Assembly (NCBI GenBank): GCA_012931725.1
Contig: CM022946.1
Span: 80,529,963 to 80,593,962 of the forward strand
DNA: 64,000 nucleotides
Direction of reading: 5' to 3'
DNA from: Litsea cubeba
Taxonomy: Eukaryota > Streptophyta > Magnoliopsida > Laurales > Lauraceae
The position numbers and the translations under genes are program-made. How positions within the stretch are numbered: the first letter of the stretch is position 1; each line of letters starts with the position of its first letter. Shown here one piece after another: positions 43,771-56,400 of the stretch. The notes beneath the pieces are model-generated. The model searched no databases. It was not told the origin of the DNA and saw only the letters and a list, made by a program, of their open reading frames with translations.

Positions 43771-46700
43771 AAAATTTAATTTATATCAATCAATTAATGG
43801 GTCCCGGCCTGCATCATTTGATTTTATGGACGGTTAGAATAAAGATGGTGGACCCCATTCATCTGGGTCCCACTTAAAAATATTTGGTCAATTTGTTAGG
43901 TCTATGATCATTTGATCATTTGATCTTTCTTAATCAATTCATGGGTCCCATCTCGCATAATATAATTTTATGGACGGTTAGAATAGAGATGGTGGACCCC
44001 ATTCATTTGGGGGGAAGGGGGTTCCACTTAAATAGGTTAGGTTTGGTCAATTTGTGAGGTCTATGATCATTTGATCCTTTGACCTTTATCAAGCAATTCA
44101 TGGGTCCCAGCCCGCATCATATAGTTTTATGAACGGTTAGAAAATAGATGGTGAACTCCATTCATCTTTGGGGTCCCACTTAAATAAATTAGGTTTGTTC
44201 ATTTTATGAGGTCTATGATCATTTGAACTTTATCAATCAATTCATGGGTCCCGGCCTGCATCATATGATTTTATGGACGGTTAGAATAGAGATGGTGGAC
44301 CCCATTCATCTGGGTCTCACTTAAACATATTTGATTAATTTGTTAGTTCTACGATCATTTGATCCTTTGCCAGCCTACATCATACGGTTTTATGGACGGA
44401 TAGAATATAGATGGTGGAGCGCATTCGTCTGGGTCCCACTTTAATAGGTTTGGTCAATTTGTGAGGTCTATGATCATTTGATCCTTTGATCTTTATCAAG
44501 TAATTTATGGGTTCCATCCCACATCACATGGTTTTATGGACGGTTAGAATAGATTGGTGGGCCCCATTCATCATGGTCCCTCTTAAATAGGTTAGGTTTG
44601 GTCAATTTGTGAGGTCTATGATCATTTGATCTTTAGCAATCAATTAATGGGTCACAGCCCGCATCATATGGTTTTATGGACTGATAGAATATAGATGATG
44701 GACCCCATAGGTTTGGTCAATTTGTGAGGTCTATGATCATTTGATCATTTCATTTTTATCAAGTAATTTCTGGATTCCATCCCTCATCATATGGTTTTAT
44801 GGACGGTTAGAATAGATATGGTGGGCCCCATTCATCATGGTCGCACTTAAATAGGTTAGGTTTGGTCAATTTGTGAGGTCTATGATCATTAGATCTTTAT
44901 CAATCAATTAATGGGTCACAGCCCGCATCATATGGTTTTATGGACTGATAGAATATAGAAGGTGGACCCCATTCGTCTGGGTCCCACTTAAATATATTTG
45001 GTCAATTTATTATGTATATGATCATTTGATCTTTCTTAATCAATTCATGGGTCCCGTCCCGCATAATATGGTTTTATGGACGTTTAGAATAGAGATGGTG
45101 GACCCATTCATTTTTTTTTTTTTTTTTGGGGGGGGGGGGGGGGGGTGGTTTCCACTTAAATAGGTTAGGTTTGGTCAATTTGTGAGGTCTATGATCATTT
45201 GATTCTTTAACCTTTATCAAGCAATTCATGGGTCCCAGCCCGCATCATATGGTTTTATGAACGGTTAGAATATAGATGGTGGACTCCATTCATCTTTGGG
45301 GTCCCACTTAAATAAATTAGGTTTGTTCATTTTATGAGGTCTATGATCATTTGAACTTTATCAATCAATTCATGGGTCCCGGCCCGCATCATATGATTTT
45401 ATGGACGGTTAGAATAGAGATGGTGGACCCCATTCATCTGGGTCTCACTTAAACATATTTGATCAATTTGTTAGGTTTACGATCATTTGATCATTTGATC
45501 TTTTTAAATCAATTCATGGGTCTCATCCCGCATAATATGGTTTTATGGACGGTTAGAATAAAGATGGTGGACCCCATTCATCTGGGGGGTTCCACTTAAA
45601 TAGGTTATGTTTGGTCAATTTGTGAGGTCTATTATCATTTAATACTTTGATCATTATCAAGCAATTCATGGGTCCCAGCCCGCATCAGATTATTTCATGG
45701 ACGGTTAGAATATAGATGGTGGACCCCATTCATCTTGTGGGTCCCACTTAAATAGGTTAGGTTTGGTCAATTTGAGAGGTCTATGATCATTTGATCTTTA
45801 TCAATCAATTAATGGGTCCCGGCCCGCATCATTTGATTTTATGGACGGTTAGAATAAAGATGGTGGACCCCATTCATCTGGGTCTCACTTAAATACATTA
45901 GGTCAATTTGTTAGGTCTATGATCATTTGATCTTTCTTAATCAATTTATGGGTCCCATCCCGCATAACATGGTTTTATGGACGGTTAGAATATAGATGGT
46001 GGACCCCATTCATCTTGAGGGTCCCACTTAAATAGGTTATGTTTGGTTAATTTGAGAGGTCTATGATCATTTGATCTTTATCAATCAATTAATGGGTCCC
46101 GGCCCGCATCATTTGATTTTATGGACGGTTAGAATAAAGATGGTGGACCCCATTCATCTGGGTCTCACTTAAATACATTAGGTTAATTTGTTAGGTCTAC
46201 GATCATTTGATCATTTGATCTTTCTTAATCAATTCATAGGTCCCATCCCGCATAATATGGTTTTATGGACGGTTAGAATATAGATGGTGGACCCCATTCA
46301 TCTTCGGGGTCCCACTTAAATAGGTTAGGTTTGGTTAATTTGAGAGGTCTATGATCATTTGATCTTTATCAATCAATTAATGGGTCCCGGCCATCATCAT
46401 TTGATTTTATGGACGGTTAGAATAAAGATGGTGGACCCCATTCATCTGGATCTCACTTAAATACATTAGGTCAATTTGTTAGGTCTACGATCATTTGATC
46501 ATTTGATCTTTCTTAATCAATTCATGGGTCCCATCCCGCATCAAATGGTTTTATGGACGGTTAGAATATAGACGGTGGACCCCATTCATCTTGGGGGTCC
46601 CACTTAAATAGGCTAGGTTTGGTCAATTTGAGAGGTCTATGATCATTTGATCTTTATCAATCAGTTAATGGGTCCCAGCCCGCATCATTTGATTTTATGG

Positions 46701-47395
46701 ACGGTTAGAATAAAGATGGTGGACCCCATTCATCTGGGTCTCACTTAAATACATTAGGTCAATTTGTTAGGTCTATGATCATTTGATCATTTGATCTTTC
46801 TTAATCAATTTATGGGTCTCATCCCGCATAACATGGTTTTATGGACGGTTAGAATATAGATGGTGGACCCCATTCATCTTGGGGGTCCCACTTAAATAGG
46901 TTAGGTTTGGTTAATTTGAGAGGTCTATAATCATTTGATATTTATCAATCAATTAATGGGTCCCGGCCTGCATCATTTGATTTTATGGACGGTTAGAATA
47001 AAGATGGTGGACCCCATTCATCTGGGTCTCACTTAAATACATTAGGTTAATTTGTTAGGTCTACGATCATTTGATCATTTGATCTTTCTTAATCAATTCA
47101 TGGGTCCCATCCCGCATAATATGGTTTTATGGACGGTTAGAATATAGATGGTGGACCCCATTCATCTTGGGGGTCCCACTTAAATAGGTTAGGTTTGGTT
47201 AATTTGAAAGGTCCATGATCATTTGATCATTTGATCTTTATCAATCAATTAATGGGTCCCCAGCCTGCATCATATGATTTTATGAACGGTTCGAATATAG
47301 ATGATGGGCCCCATTCATCTTGGTCCCACTTAAATAAATTAGGTCAATTTGTTAGGTCTATGATCATTTGATCTTTCTTAATCAATTCATGCCTC
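43770..47395. repeat. tandem array of ~144-bp units, dimeric in its distal part
   Basis: About 25 units, each with TTTTATGGACGGTTAGAAT followed by GGTGGACCCCATTCATC, a CCCACTTAAATA phrase, GGTCTATGATCATTTGATC and CAATCAATTCATGGGTCCC. The core phrase recurs on average every ~144 bp (first near 43825, last near 47279), with shortened units near 44388 and 44793. From about 45838 two variants alternate regularly: one with AATAAAGATGG and CATTAGGTCAATTTG, the other with AATATAGATGG and GGTTAGGTTTGGT, giving a ~286-bp dimer. A T17G18 run interrupts one unit at 45111-45145. No gene is inside. Confidence 0.9.
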
Positions 47396-49722
47396 ACCTA
47401 AAGAATATAACATTTGGAAAAAAACATAATGATCAAATTAGCAACAAAAAAAAGGACTCACAAGTTTACTAATTAATAAATTTATTAAAAATAATTCATA
47501 TCAGTCTGTGCATTTGGTGGTTTCGTGGTTATCCTCGGGGTTTTGCTAGTAGTAGTGAAGCGAATGGACAATCTGCAGCAAAAACACACACCCCCAAATT
47601 GATCATGTCTCTTTTGAACAAAAAATTTCTCTTCGTGACGCAACCTTTATTAGAATTCACCATGGGAGAATTTTAATTTTAGAAGGAATAGATAGAGACC
47701 ATAGTATTTTTTTTCTAAGGGGGTTGAGGTCCCATTGGGATTGGCTATCTTGTTATATAAATTTCCTTAATGGTACATAAGCCAGCTACACATTAGTCCC
47801 AACATGGCATATACGAGCCTTCCACGTAAATATTTAAATCAAAGGAAGATTTTGCTCGGTTCAAAATCATGTCACCATCAAATTGATGAGGTATAAAGCA
47901 TAAGTGGAGAAGGATAAAGGGTAAAATTTAATTGAATTCCATATGTGGGAGAGGAAAAGCCCTCATATAAAGTCTTAAAATCCAAACTAATTTCTAAATC
48001 AAAACTCACATATACCTATTAATTTAGGGGAAATAATCAAGTAAGAATTGTTTTCATGGTTCAAACCGTGAAAACTATGGGTGGGGTCCACCTATCACCC
48101 AATCCAAACCTTGCAATTGATAGGGACCCTCTTGATAATCACATGTCCTAGGATTTGGCACCAATTTGAATGAACTGGACCGTTGTATCGACTATATACC
48201 TGTACGAATGGACTGGGTTTGCGTGCAATGGATGAAAGGATTAGAACTTAGGAGCATGGAATTGGGGCCAAACTTGATATTTGGGTTGTCCCATATAGAT
48301 CTTTTAATCCACATCGGTCCCATCCCAAAATAGCCCAATGGGCCCCATAAAAAAGTTTTAACGGTGATCGTGAGAACAGTTCTCACTAGATAAAATCCCT
48401 TAATTTAGATCAACAAATTTTTTAAAAAAAAAAAATTGTCAAGCGGAGATGGTAAAGAGTGAAATAAAAACGCGTTTTTTCATCATTTCACTAAGGCAAG
48501 AGGTAAGTCTGTCATATAAAGAAAGTTAGAGGGAAAGACAAAAAGCCACTCTGTCAAACATTCACCTTCAATTGAGGGAGGTATGAGTAAACACACAAGA
48601 TTTAGGTTTTTTTTTTATTTTTTTTATTTATGGTCTAACAAAATTACTGCGGCTTTTTTATTAAAAAAAAAACTCAAAATTAATGATCAATAGACTATTA
48701 AACTTTAATCCGTTAAATCAAGGGCTAAGATAGTAATAGGATAGAACTCATTTTTCTGAGTGATGCTTATCCTTTAAAAGAGACCTTTCCCTCTACCCTC
48801 ACCTAATAGTATTAATGCACATAAATGGGGCCAACGAGTTGGACCTTTACTCCAGCCAAGGGAGCTAGGACCCAAGAGAGCCCACATATGTGGGAAGAGG
48901 AGGCCACCCCATTGAAAGGAGGGCCCCACACATGTGGAAAGAGTGGCATACCCTCGGATGGGTCCCTGGGCATACAGATGCAAGGTTGCCTACCGAGCAA
49001 CCCCTTGTTCTCAGGATTGAATGTTTGCAGGGAGGAATACATATGTACAAATAAACGTGGAATGATCTAGCTTTCTAACAGAGAAGTATTGGTGAATGAT
49101 CTAGCTTTCCACACGATCACAACCCTTCTCTTTGACCATTCTTTTGCCTTCTTCTCAGGGTCGAAAGAGAAAAATGGAAAACTGATGTTAGGGGTGATGG
49201 TGATTGGGTCGGAAGGTAATGTTTAAGATGATGATTACATTTCAAAAATGGAAAATTGATACCAACCAAAACAAGGGTAGGCCACACAAGCAGACCCCCT
49301 CGATCAACACAATCAAACAGATCCTGAATCCAGAGGCAAGCCTTAGATACCAAACTTAAATATGGACACTACACTTTCCACCCATGAATTATTAACAGCC
49401 AACCCTCCCCACCGCACCCACCCAATTACTTACTCTACTGATGTACCTATGAACAAAATTCGTTTTCCAATGGTTTCCGCAGTTATCTCCAGCCACTCAA
49501 GTTCTTGACACATAACTGAAAAGGTCAGAGCACCCGCTCATCATGAACAAGACTCCAAAGGTTCCAAAGTAGCTGATGCTTAGACAATGAGTTAACAAAA
49601 ACAATTTGGAGAAAGATAGTGATCTGTGGTCTCCCATCAATGCCCAACATTACTGCCCAGTGTTTCCAAGTTCTGTAGCTTCCAACAATTTGGTAAATTA
49701 CATAACTCCCATCTCATCTGTG
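47396..49722. other. unassigned region downstream of the PHD-family gene
   Basis: No coding domain recognised. A 17-base near-palindrome GTGAGAACAGTTCTCAC lies at about 48370. The part next to 49722 should include the 3' untranslated region of the minus-strand gene, but I could not fix a polyadenylation site. Confidence 0.35.
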
Positions 49723-50846
49723 CTACACAGAGGCCTCGCCAGTTCTTGCTCCCATGTTCTCATCCTCACTGAAGATTCTGTCAGAGACCTCGCTTGAATA
49801 AGCCCCAAAATCTTCATCAGTTGCTGCATCCATCTTTTGATGCTTCCTAAACTCTTTCAAGACCCTGTTTCGCAGTTGCAGACGCCTGCGCTTTCTGGCC
49901 TTGCGCCTGCCTTCGGGGGATTCCTCCCTGTGAGGTTCGATACTCATACCTTCAATCTGATTAAAGGGCCTGTCCTTTGCATCTTCCTTCTCCGAATCAA
50001 ATGCAGATGTATCAGCATCAGACTTGCGCCTCTTGCTGCTGGAAGTGGTCTGGAAATATATATATATATATATATATTTTTTTTCATTTCAGTAAAGCAA
50101 AAGTTTATGGAAATACCTCGAGAACCAATGTCCCACTCATTTGAGGAACTAAAACTCTATTTATCACTTGAGTCCCGTTTGGTATGCACCAGAAAAACTG
50201 GGAGTGAAAATTACATCCAATGGTTAAAAATAGAGAAAGAGTACCTTCCCTACCTGTTGGTGGTGTTCTTGCTATCCCCATCAAGTAGAGAAAACTAAAA
50301 GTGATCTCCATTTCCCCCCACAGAAAATTATTTAAACGGGGGTCAACAAGATTGCTATGGCAAATTCTTTCCCCACCCCCACTTTCCCGTATATTCAAGT
50401 AGTTCCTTCGAGTGTCAAGAGGCAATATTTAGAGAAGCATCATGTAGTCAGGCTACTTTTTAAATCTAAAACAAATCAATATTGCTTGAATATTCTGGTA
50501 AAGGCAGCATCAGAAATGGAAATCGCTCACATTAGATGAAATACTGTTTTTCCGGCCTTGGTTCGACATTGCAACTGCTGCTAATATTTGTACGGGAGGG
50601 GAAAACCCGGAATAGCAGTAACATACCAAATGCAATTAACCATTTTCAGATTGCCTCCACCAAATGGCACTTAAGGATAACAGTTTGTCCTTACCCTTTT
50701 CTGAATGGTATAACAATTTGCTTTTGCCGTAATATTCTAAACATTTGCCATTTAGGACCTGCCCTGACTAGAACAACGATAAAAACCCAGGACTCGGGGC
50801 AATTCCATCCCTCTCGAGTTAAGTTGAGTCGCCGCTTAGGGCAAAC

Positions 50847-50910
<64 letters not shown>

Positions 50911-53900
50911 AAATCCCTGAAAAACCAGTAATGTATGTATATATTATCATGCTCCACCTTCGTAATTCTGCTGAATCTTTCGGTTTGCATCTCCAAGATC
51001 ATCATCATCATCATCAAAACCTTGTCCCAACTATGTTGGTCATTTTTTCTTTTTTCTTTTTGGCATTTAGGTGTATTCAACAGAAAGTCATAGATGACCA
51101 ATCAATCATTTTAATAGAAAATAGAAACACAAATCAATGACCTCTTGTTAGCATTTTTCAATAGAAAGAGGCCCTTCTATATTGCTGAGTCGCATCACTG
51201 TGCAACTTGGCTGACTCCCTTGAGTCTTATGGGACTCTGGCGAGTTGCATGTGGTTAATGGGATCAAGTCCGAGTTGACCAAGCATTAAAAAAAAAAGTC
51301 CGAGTTGACCACAACCCAACTCAGTTAGGATCGAATCTGAATTAAGTCACACTAGTTGACTAGGACGCAGCCGAGTTTACAAACCATGGACTTGAATCAG
51401 AGGCCATTTACACGTGCAGTAGACAATTCCAAATGCCCCCAACCCAAACCCCAAAAAGAAAAGACAAGCACAGCAAGTCTAAATAGATATTATGAATGGG
51501 CAAGTCCATTATTAGTTGGATAAGAATAAAATAATGGTCAGGGTCAAGATGGACCTAAAGTAGTTAAAACAAAAAATGATGTAGAAATAAACCAACAGGT
51601 AAAATAAATATTGGTTTTCATGTCTGTTACCTTAGGTCCACGATCGATAAACTCAGCCCATTCATTCCGATTCCTCAGGCAATCAAGAACAGCCTGTGAG
51701 TGACTTGAGTGTGCATAACACTCTCCATTATGCTTTCTCAAGTTATGCCAGTACTGAAAGAAGAATAAAACACATTTTTATGAAAAAAGAGCTAGTACAG
51801 AGAAATTGGCTTTTCTCTAACAGATGGATGCAAACATACCGGAAGCACAGCAGCACATAGGTCTTCATATGTCATCCGCTTGTCCTTACTCATTATCTTG
51901 TCAATCAGTCCTGCAAATGGGACAACAGATGCAAGCACCAGAAATATCAATTGTGGAAAAGGAAAATACCAATGAAACTGTTCTATAGCAAAGAATAGCA
52001 AAAGACTATAGAGGCAAAAGGTGAAACTGGAACCAGTATGAGATGTTATACCTGGTAAAGTATAAGTAGAACCAGAAACTCCACCCACATCATCATCTGA
52101 AATATCCCTGGATGAGCTACGTATGAAGGACAAGGTCTGATCATTAGCCTCCATGGATGAAGAGTAGCCAGAAAGAGTGGAAGACTTAAGGGGCACATTC
52201 TTCTTAGTAGAAGCTACAGCATCAGGAGACCTGTTACAAGAATTCCTCTTGATCAAGCCATCTGTTGTAAAGACTGAAGCTTGTTGTTTGACTTGTTTCT
52301 GATCAGGGGACGATGAAAATCTGCTTGCCTTTTTTGATCCATCAGCCAGTTCGTGTGGATTGCGAGAGTTATCTTTGCACACTTCTTTGTTTTTTCTCCT
52401 TGAAACCTATTAAAAGAATATGAAAGTGGATGTCTTCATTACTGAGCAATGTTAACAGCCTACTTAATCCGGATGCCTCAAAAACCAAAGGGATGCACTA
52501 TTATCTCAACCCTCTTGCATGTGGATCTAAGAAGAAAAAGAGCTTCTTTACCGAAATGTGATCCTTTCCTCCAGAACTATGAGTGCATTTGACCAGCATG
52601 CTTGTAGCTTTTGGAGAGGACAGCTGAGGCAGGCTGTGGTGCATGCGTGCAGCACGGGGAACTCTAGGAGAACTGTTAAGTTCTTGATGCAACAGTAATG
52701 CAAACTGCCAAACAGTTAAGTGCGATTAGTATTTAAAACATCAGTTTTACTGAGAACCAGAGGAAAATCCATTCAAGAAATAACTGTCACAACTCACAAG
52801 TCACAACAGTTGCTCCTACCTTCTCATCACTCAATGTTGCTGAAGCATGAACAGGTGCAGGTGGTGGGGGATGCACTGAAGAGGAATGATCGAACTCTTT
52901 AGATGATTGCCGGAAACTTGACTGATTTATTTTTACATTTTTTTGGTTTGAGCTTGAAGCTAACTTGTTTTGTGAAGTAATCTGCATCTGAGACAAACTA
53001 GAACAGTCGACAGTGCCCAAAAACTTTGCTACATTCTGGGCAATAGATTCTTCAGATGAACAAGGCATCTGCTGCACCTTCGCATCTGGCATCGAATGCT
53101 TAGAAGTAGAAGAATGATAAGTCCTGCTTGAATGTGGTTGTTTCAATCCACAATTTGCAGGGCTCTTTGGGCAGTCTTTAACTGGTTCTGGCACCTCTTG
53201 CTTGGTTACATCCCTTGGCACACTTATTGCCACATTGTCTTTCTTATGGGCAGTGGATAATTTGATCTTCACATGCGGCTTACTGGAATGGGTAGGTTTT
53301 ATGGCTTCTGGGGATAATACAGTTCTCATTGATTTACTATTACCTGAAATGGATGGCTTGGAAAACACTAAGGTGGATGAAGCAGATTTTCCGATGCCCA
53401 CAACCAGCTTACGCAAACCGGGTGCAGGAGGGCTTGGGTTTCTAGCCTCCAACTTTAATGGCTTTTCAATGCATTTGCCACCCTGCCTGGGTTTTAAACA
53501 ACCTTCCGGTCCTGTCAGTGGACTTGCATACTCTTGTTCACAGTGATGAAACTTGTCAGATGTAGAAATTGTCCCCTCAGCAATTGTATCATGGCAGCTC
53601 ATTAAGTCCAATACTCTCTCAGCATCCGTACTACTGTGCTCTCCAGATAGAAAATTGGCTGCAGGCATATCATGCACCTGAAGATTCTTGGATATTTCCC
53701 CGTTAAACCTTGCAAAATGTTGCAATGAGTTGCTCACAAGGACAGGTTTTCCATCACCAACAGAATGTAACAGCTCTGGATCCCTTTTCTTGTCGCCATT
53801 ACATGCTTCTATTTTTGACCTATCATTTGTGTGGACAAAGCTCAGAGAGACGGCGCCATTTGTGCCTGGAAGTGTGCAAATATCGTTCACATCTTGAGTA

Positions 53901-55828
53901 GCACTCCTTTGATCTACATCAGGAGGCTTTGATTTCTGGGAGTCCACTGAAACACTGGAAGAACCTTTGTTTAAATCAGCCATAATATAGCTCTCATCTC
54001 TTAGATGATTTAAACCGTCAAGTGCTGACCTAAGATCCTAATGCAATAAAGAGAAGCTGTTACTTTATAAGGTAGGTGCAAGCAAACAGAAAACATAGAA
54101 AATGGAACTTGTTAAAAAAAGCACTGCAGGGACATCACCATAGCGCTTTAAAACAACCAAATTCAGTCCATGCTTGACAACAGAAACTCAATGCCCACTT
54201 GGTAAGAACATATACTCTAGAGAAAAAGCATATTAATAATGTTTTTACTTTTACTTTTATTTTGTGTTAACTGTCAACTTTACAAAAGAGCAAAATAATG
54301 CATAAATAACAACAAAAGAAAACCAAATATCAACATTAAAAAGGGCGCTGACATGCCCCTTTACTAAGAGTACTGCCAGTTAATAATTTAAATACGCTCC
54401 TAAAGAGATATATTGAATTGTGTAACTAGAATTGCCTTACAGAAAGAAAGATTTCTGCTTCTTAAGAATGAAGCCACTTCAACAATGCCTTTATTTCTAC
54501 TGCATCAAATACAAACTATGCCAAGGAATTTCTTCTTGGTAGCTTTACTATTAAAATGATGTGAGGTTCAAATTAAGAGATAAGAAAAGAAAAGGGGTCA
54601 AATAAAAAAGTGATGGCCTTTTGTCATTTAGCGAAATGAGAATGTAACTTTTTGGCTTTTTTTAAAAAAAGTAGATAGTTTTTTGTCAATTACTGGCATG
54701 GAAAAGTAACTTTTTTTTTTTACTTTTTTTGTTAAAAAGTAGAAGTGGTTTTTGAAATATGGTACTTTATGATTTGACCCCTTTTCTTTTATTGTCTCTT
54801 GAAATGACCATTCACCCTACTTCACTAGTGAAGTGAATTTTCCAAACAGGCCTTCAGAGTCACATGATGACATCCTTATGGGAACCCTCATGGCTTCTGC
54901 TCTTGGACTTCTATGATAGCACTATAGAAATTAAGCATTTTGATTAAAAAGACCAGAAATGCCTTCAGAGTTGCACAAATGCATTTTTATGAGACCCCCA
55001 TATACCTCCTGGTTTTCTATTGCACTGACAAAATTAAACTTCAACAAGTAACACTATCATTGGAAGATACAATAGGAATCATTTTTTTTTTTTTTTTGAA
55101 TGGCAAGATACAATATGAATCATCTCCCATGACAAATTTTTTTTTTTCAAACATTACGATTTTAGCGCCCCCCCCCCCCCCCCCCCAAAAAAAAAAAAAA
55201 AAAAAAAAAAATGTTATATTATAAACAAATAACAAAATTCTTGCATGGTATTTTCTCCATCTTTCCCGTGGTTGTAATCTTTTGCCTTCAGAGATTCTCC
55301 TAAATAAATTGCTTCGTATCAATAAGATCTTATTTCATAGAAAGTATCTCAATTTATGAAAAGAAATAAAAAAAGAAAAGAAAAAAAAGATTCAGCTCCT
55401 AGGTATCATCTCTGCACAAACGTGTCATTCATTACAAATAGCAATAGGAAGGTACACAACAGAGAAATATAACAAATGAAAGTGTACCTTGTCCTTTACA
55501 GAAACTTTGCCAATGCCTTTCGTTTTTGTCAAAGAAGTTCCAGTAATAGGAGCTTGATGGTTGATGTTTTCTACCTTTACTAGTGGCTCTGGTGAAAAAT
55601 TACGTTTATAAGCTCCATCACAGAAGATCTCAGCAGTTGCCTCAGTAAATAATGTGGGCTTGGGCTTGCTGCCATTAAAAGGTGCTTCCAGATGACATTC
55701 ATAGTTAGGCTCTGCTTCCCTGTCATCTTTGCTCTTTGTATCTTGGTAGTCGGTGCTATTTCCAACCTTGAAACCTCCATGTTCAAGTATATTCAACCTA
55801 TGAGCATCAGGGGCTGGTGCAGACACCA
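49723..55828 (-). CDS. PHD-finger-family nuclear protein, C-terminal seven exons
   Basis: Seven exons read leftward: 55488-55828, 52820-54037, 52552-52704, 52052-52406, 51841-51910, 51631-51753 and 49723-50049, all with GT-AG introns and continuous frame. The protein is long, Ser/Lys-rich and mostly disordered. Conserved stretches are ALLLHQELNSSPRVPR (exon 3 here), then TLPGLIDKIMSKDKRMTYEDL across an exon join, and YWHNLRKHNGECY with SHSQAVLDCLRNRNEW, a compact helical region that looks like a winged-helix fold. The tail carries RRKARKRRR, a likely nuclear-localisation signal, and ends EASV. These are the features of a plant family annotated as RING/FYVE/PHD zinc-finger proteins. The PHD finger itself is not visible and should lie upstream, beyond the LINE and the gap or outside the window. 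Family naming is from memory of the conserved C-terminus; chromatin function is inference. Confidence 0.7.
50054..50087. repeat. (TA)n/T-rich microsatellite in the last intron
   Basis: About 11 TA units followed by a T run sit just upstream of the last exon's splice acceptor (minus strand). Confidence 0.85.
50850..50910. repeat. (CT)n microsatellite in the last intron
   Basis: An uninterrupted CT repeat of about 30 units within the intron between 50050 and 51630. Confidence 0.92.
55164..55211. repeat. C19A25 homopolymer pair in an intron
   Basis: A run of about 19 C passes directly into about 25 A inside the intron 54038-55487 of the PHD-family gene. It mirrors, on the other strand, the T17G18 run at 45111. 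Such runs are error-prone in assembly. Confidence 0.8.
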
Positions 55829-56400
55829 CTAAATGAGTAAAAATAAAATATTAAACCAATTTTTGAGAATCAAGTCCAATGGTAAGCTTTAATTTCCCAA
55901 CCTGAGGGAGATAGGATATTTTGGCAAAATGGACTGCTATCAGTTACACCCAGCATTAGAGGTAAGATCAAAATGTTGAACCATGTAGGTGTAAGGCCTT
56001 GATGATAATAATGATGGCCGTGACAATGATGGCGTGATTATCGGTTTCATTTCAGATCCTATTTTGGTTTGACTCGAATAAAATGTTTCAGCCAGTTCAA
56101 TACTATTTTGATAAAGTGTTAAAATAATAAATATAACAAATAGTTAAAAAGTCAAATAAACAAAAATACTATATATATATATCCAATTCATTCTACTAAA
56201 TAAACAACAAAATATGTTAAAAAAATATAAACAATGTGGGTGAAAATCTGAAGTCATGGGATCAAATCTTTAATCATATACATCTTAGCCTTAAATAAAA
56301 TAGATAAAATAAACAAACACACATAATTAATACACTAAAGTAATATTATAGAATTGAAAGACACTCGTTTTAGCATCTTGGGCTACCGATTGAGGCCAAT
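55829..56400. other. presumed intron of the PHD-family gene
   Basis: Upstream of the acceptor at 55829-55830 (minus strand). AT-rich with a short (TA)n near 56172; no exon recognised. Confidence 0.4.

Noticed and set aside
48365..48385. Hairpin GTGAGAACAGTTCTCAC followed by TAG as a Helitron 3' end
   Set aside because: Helitron hairpins normally lie about ten bases before CTRR. Here the stem runs into it, and no other evidence supports an end.
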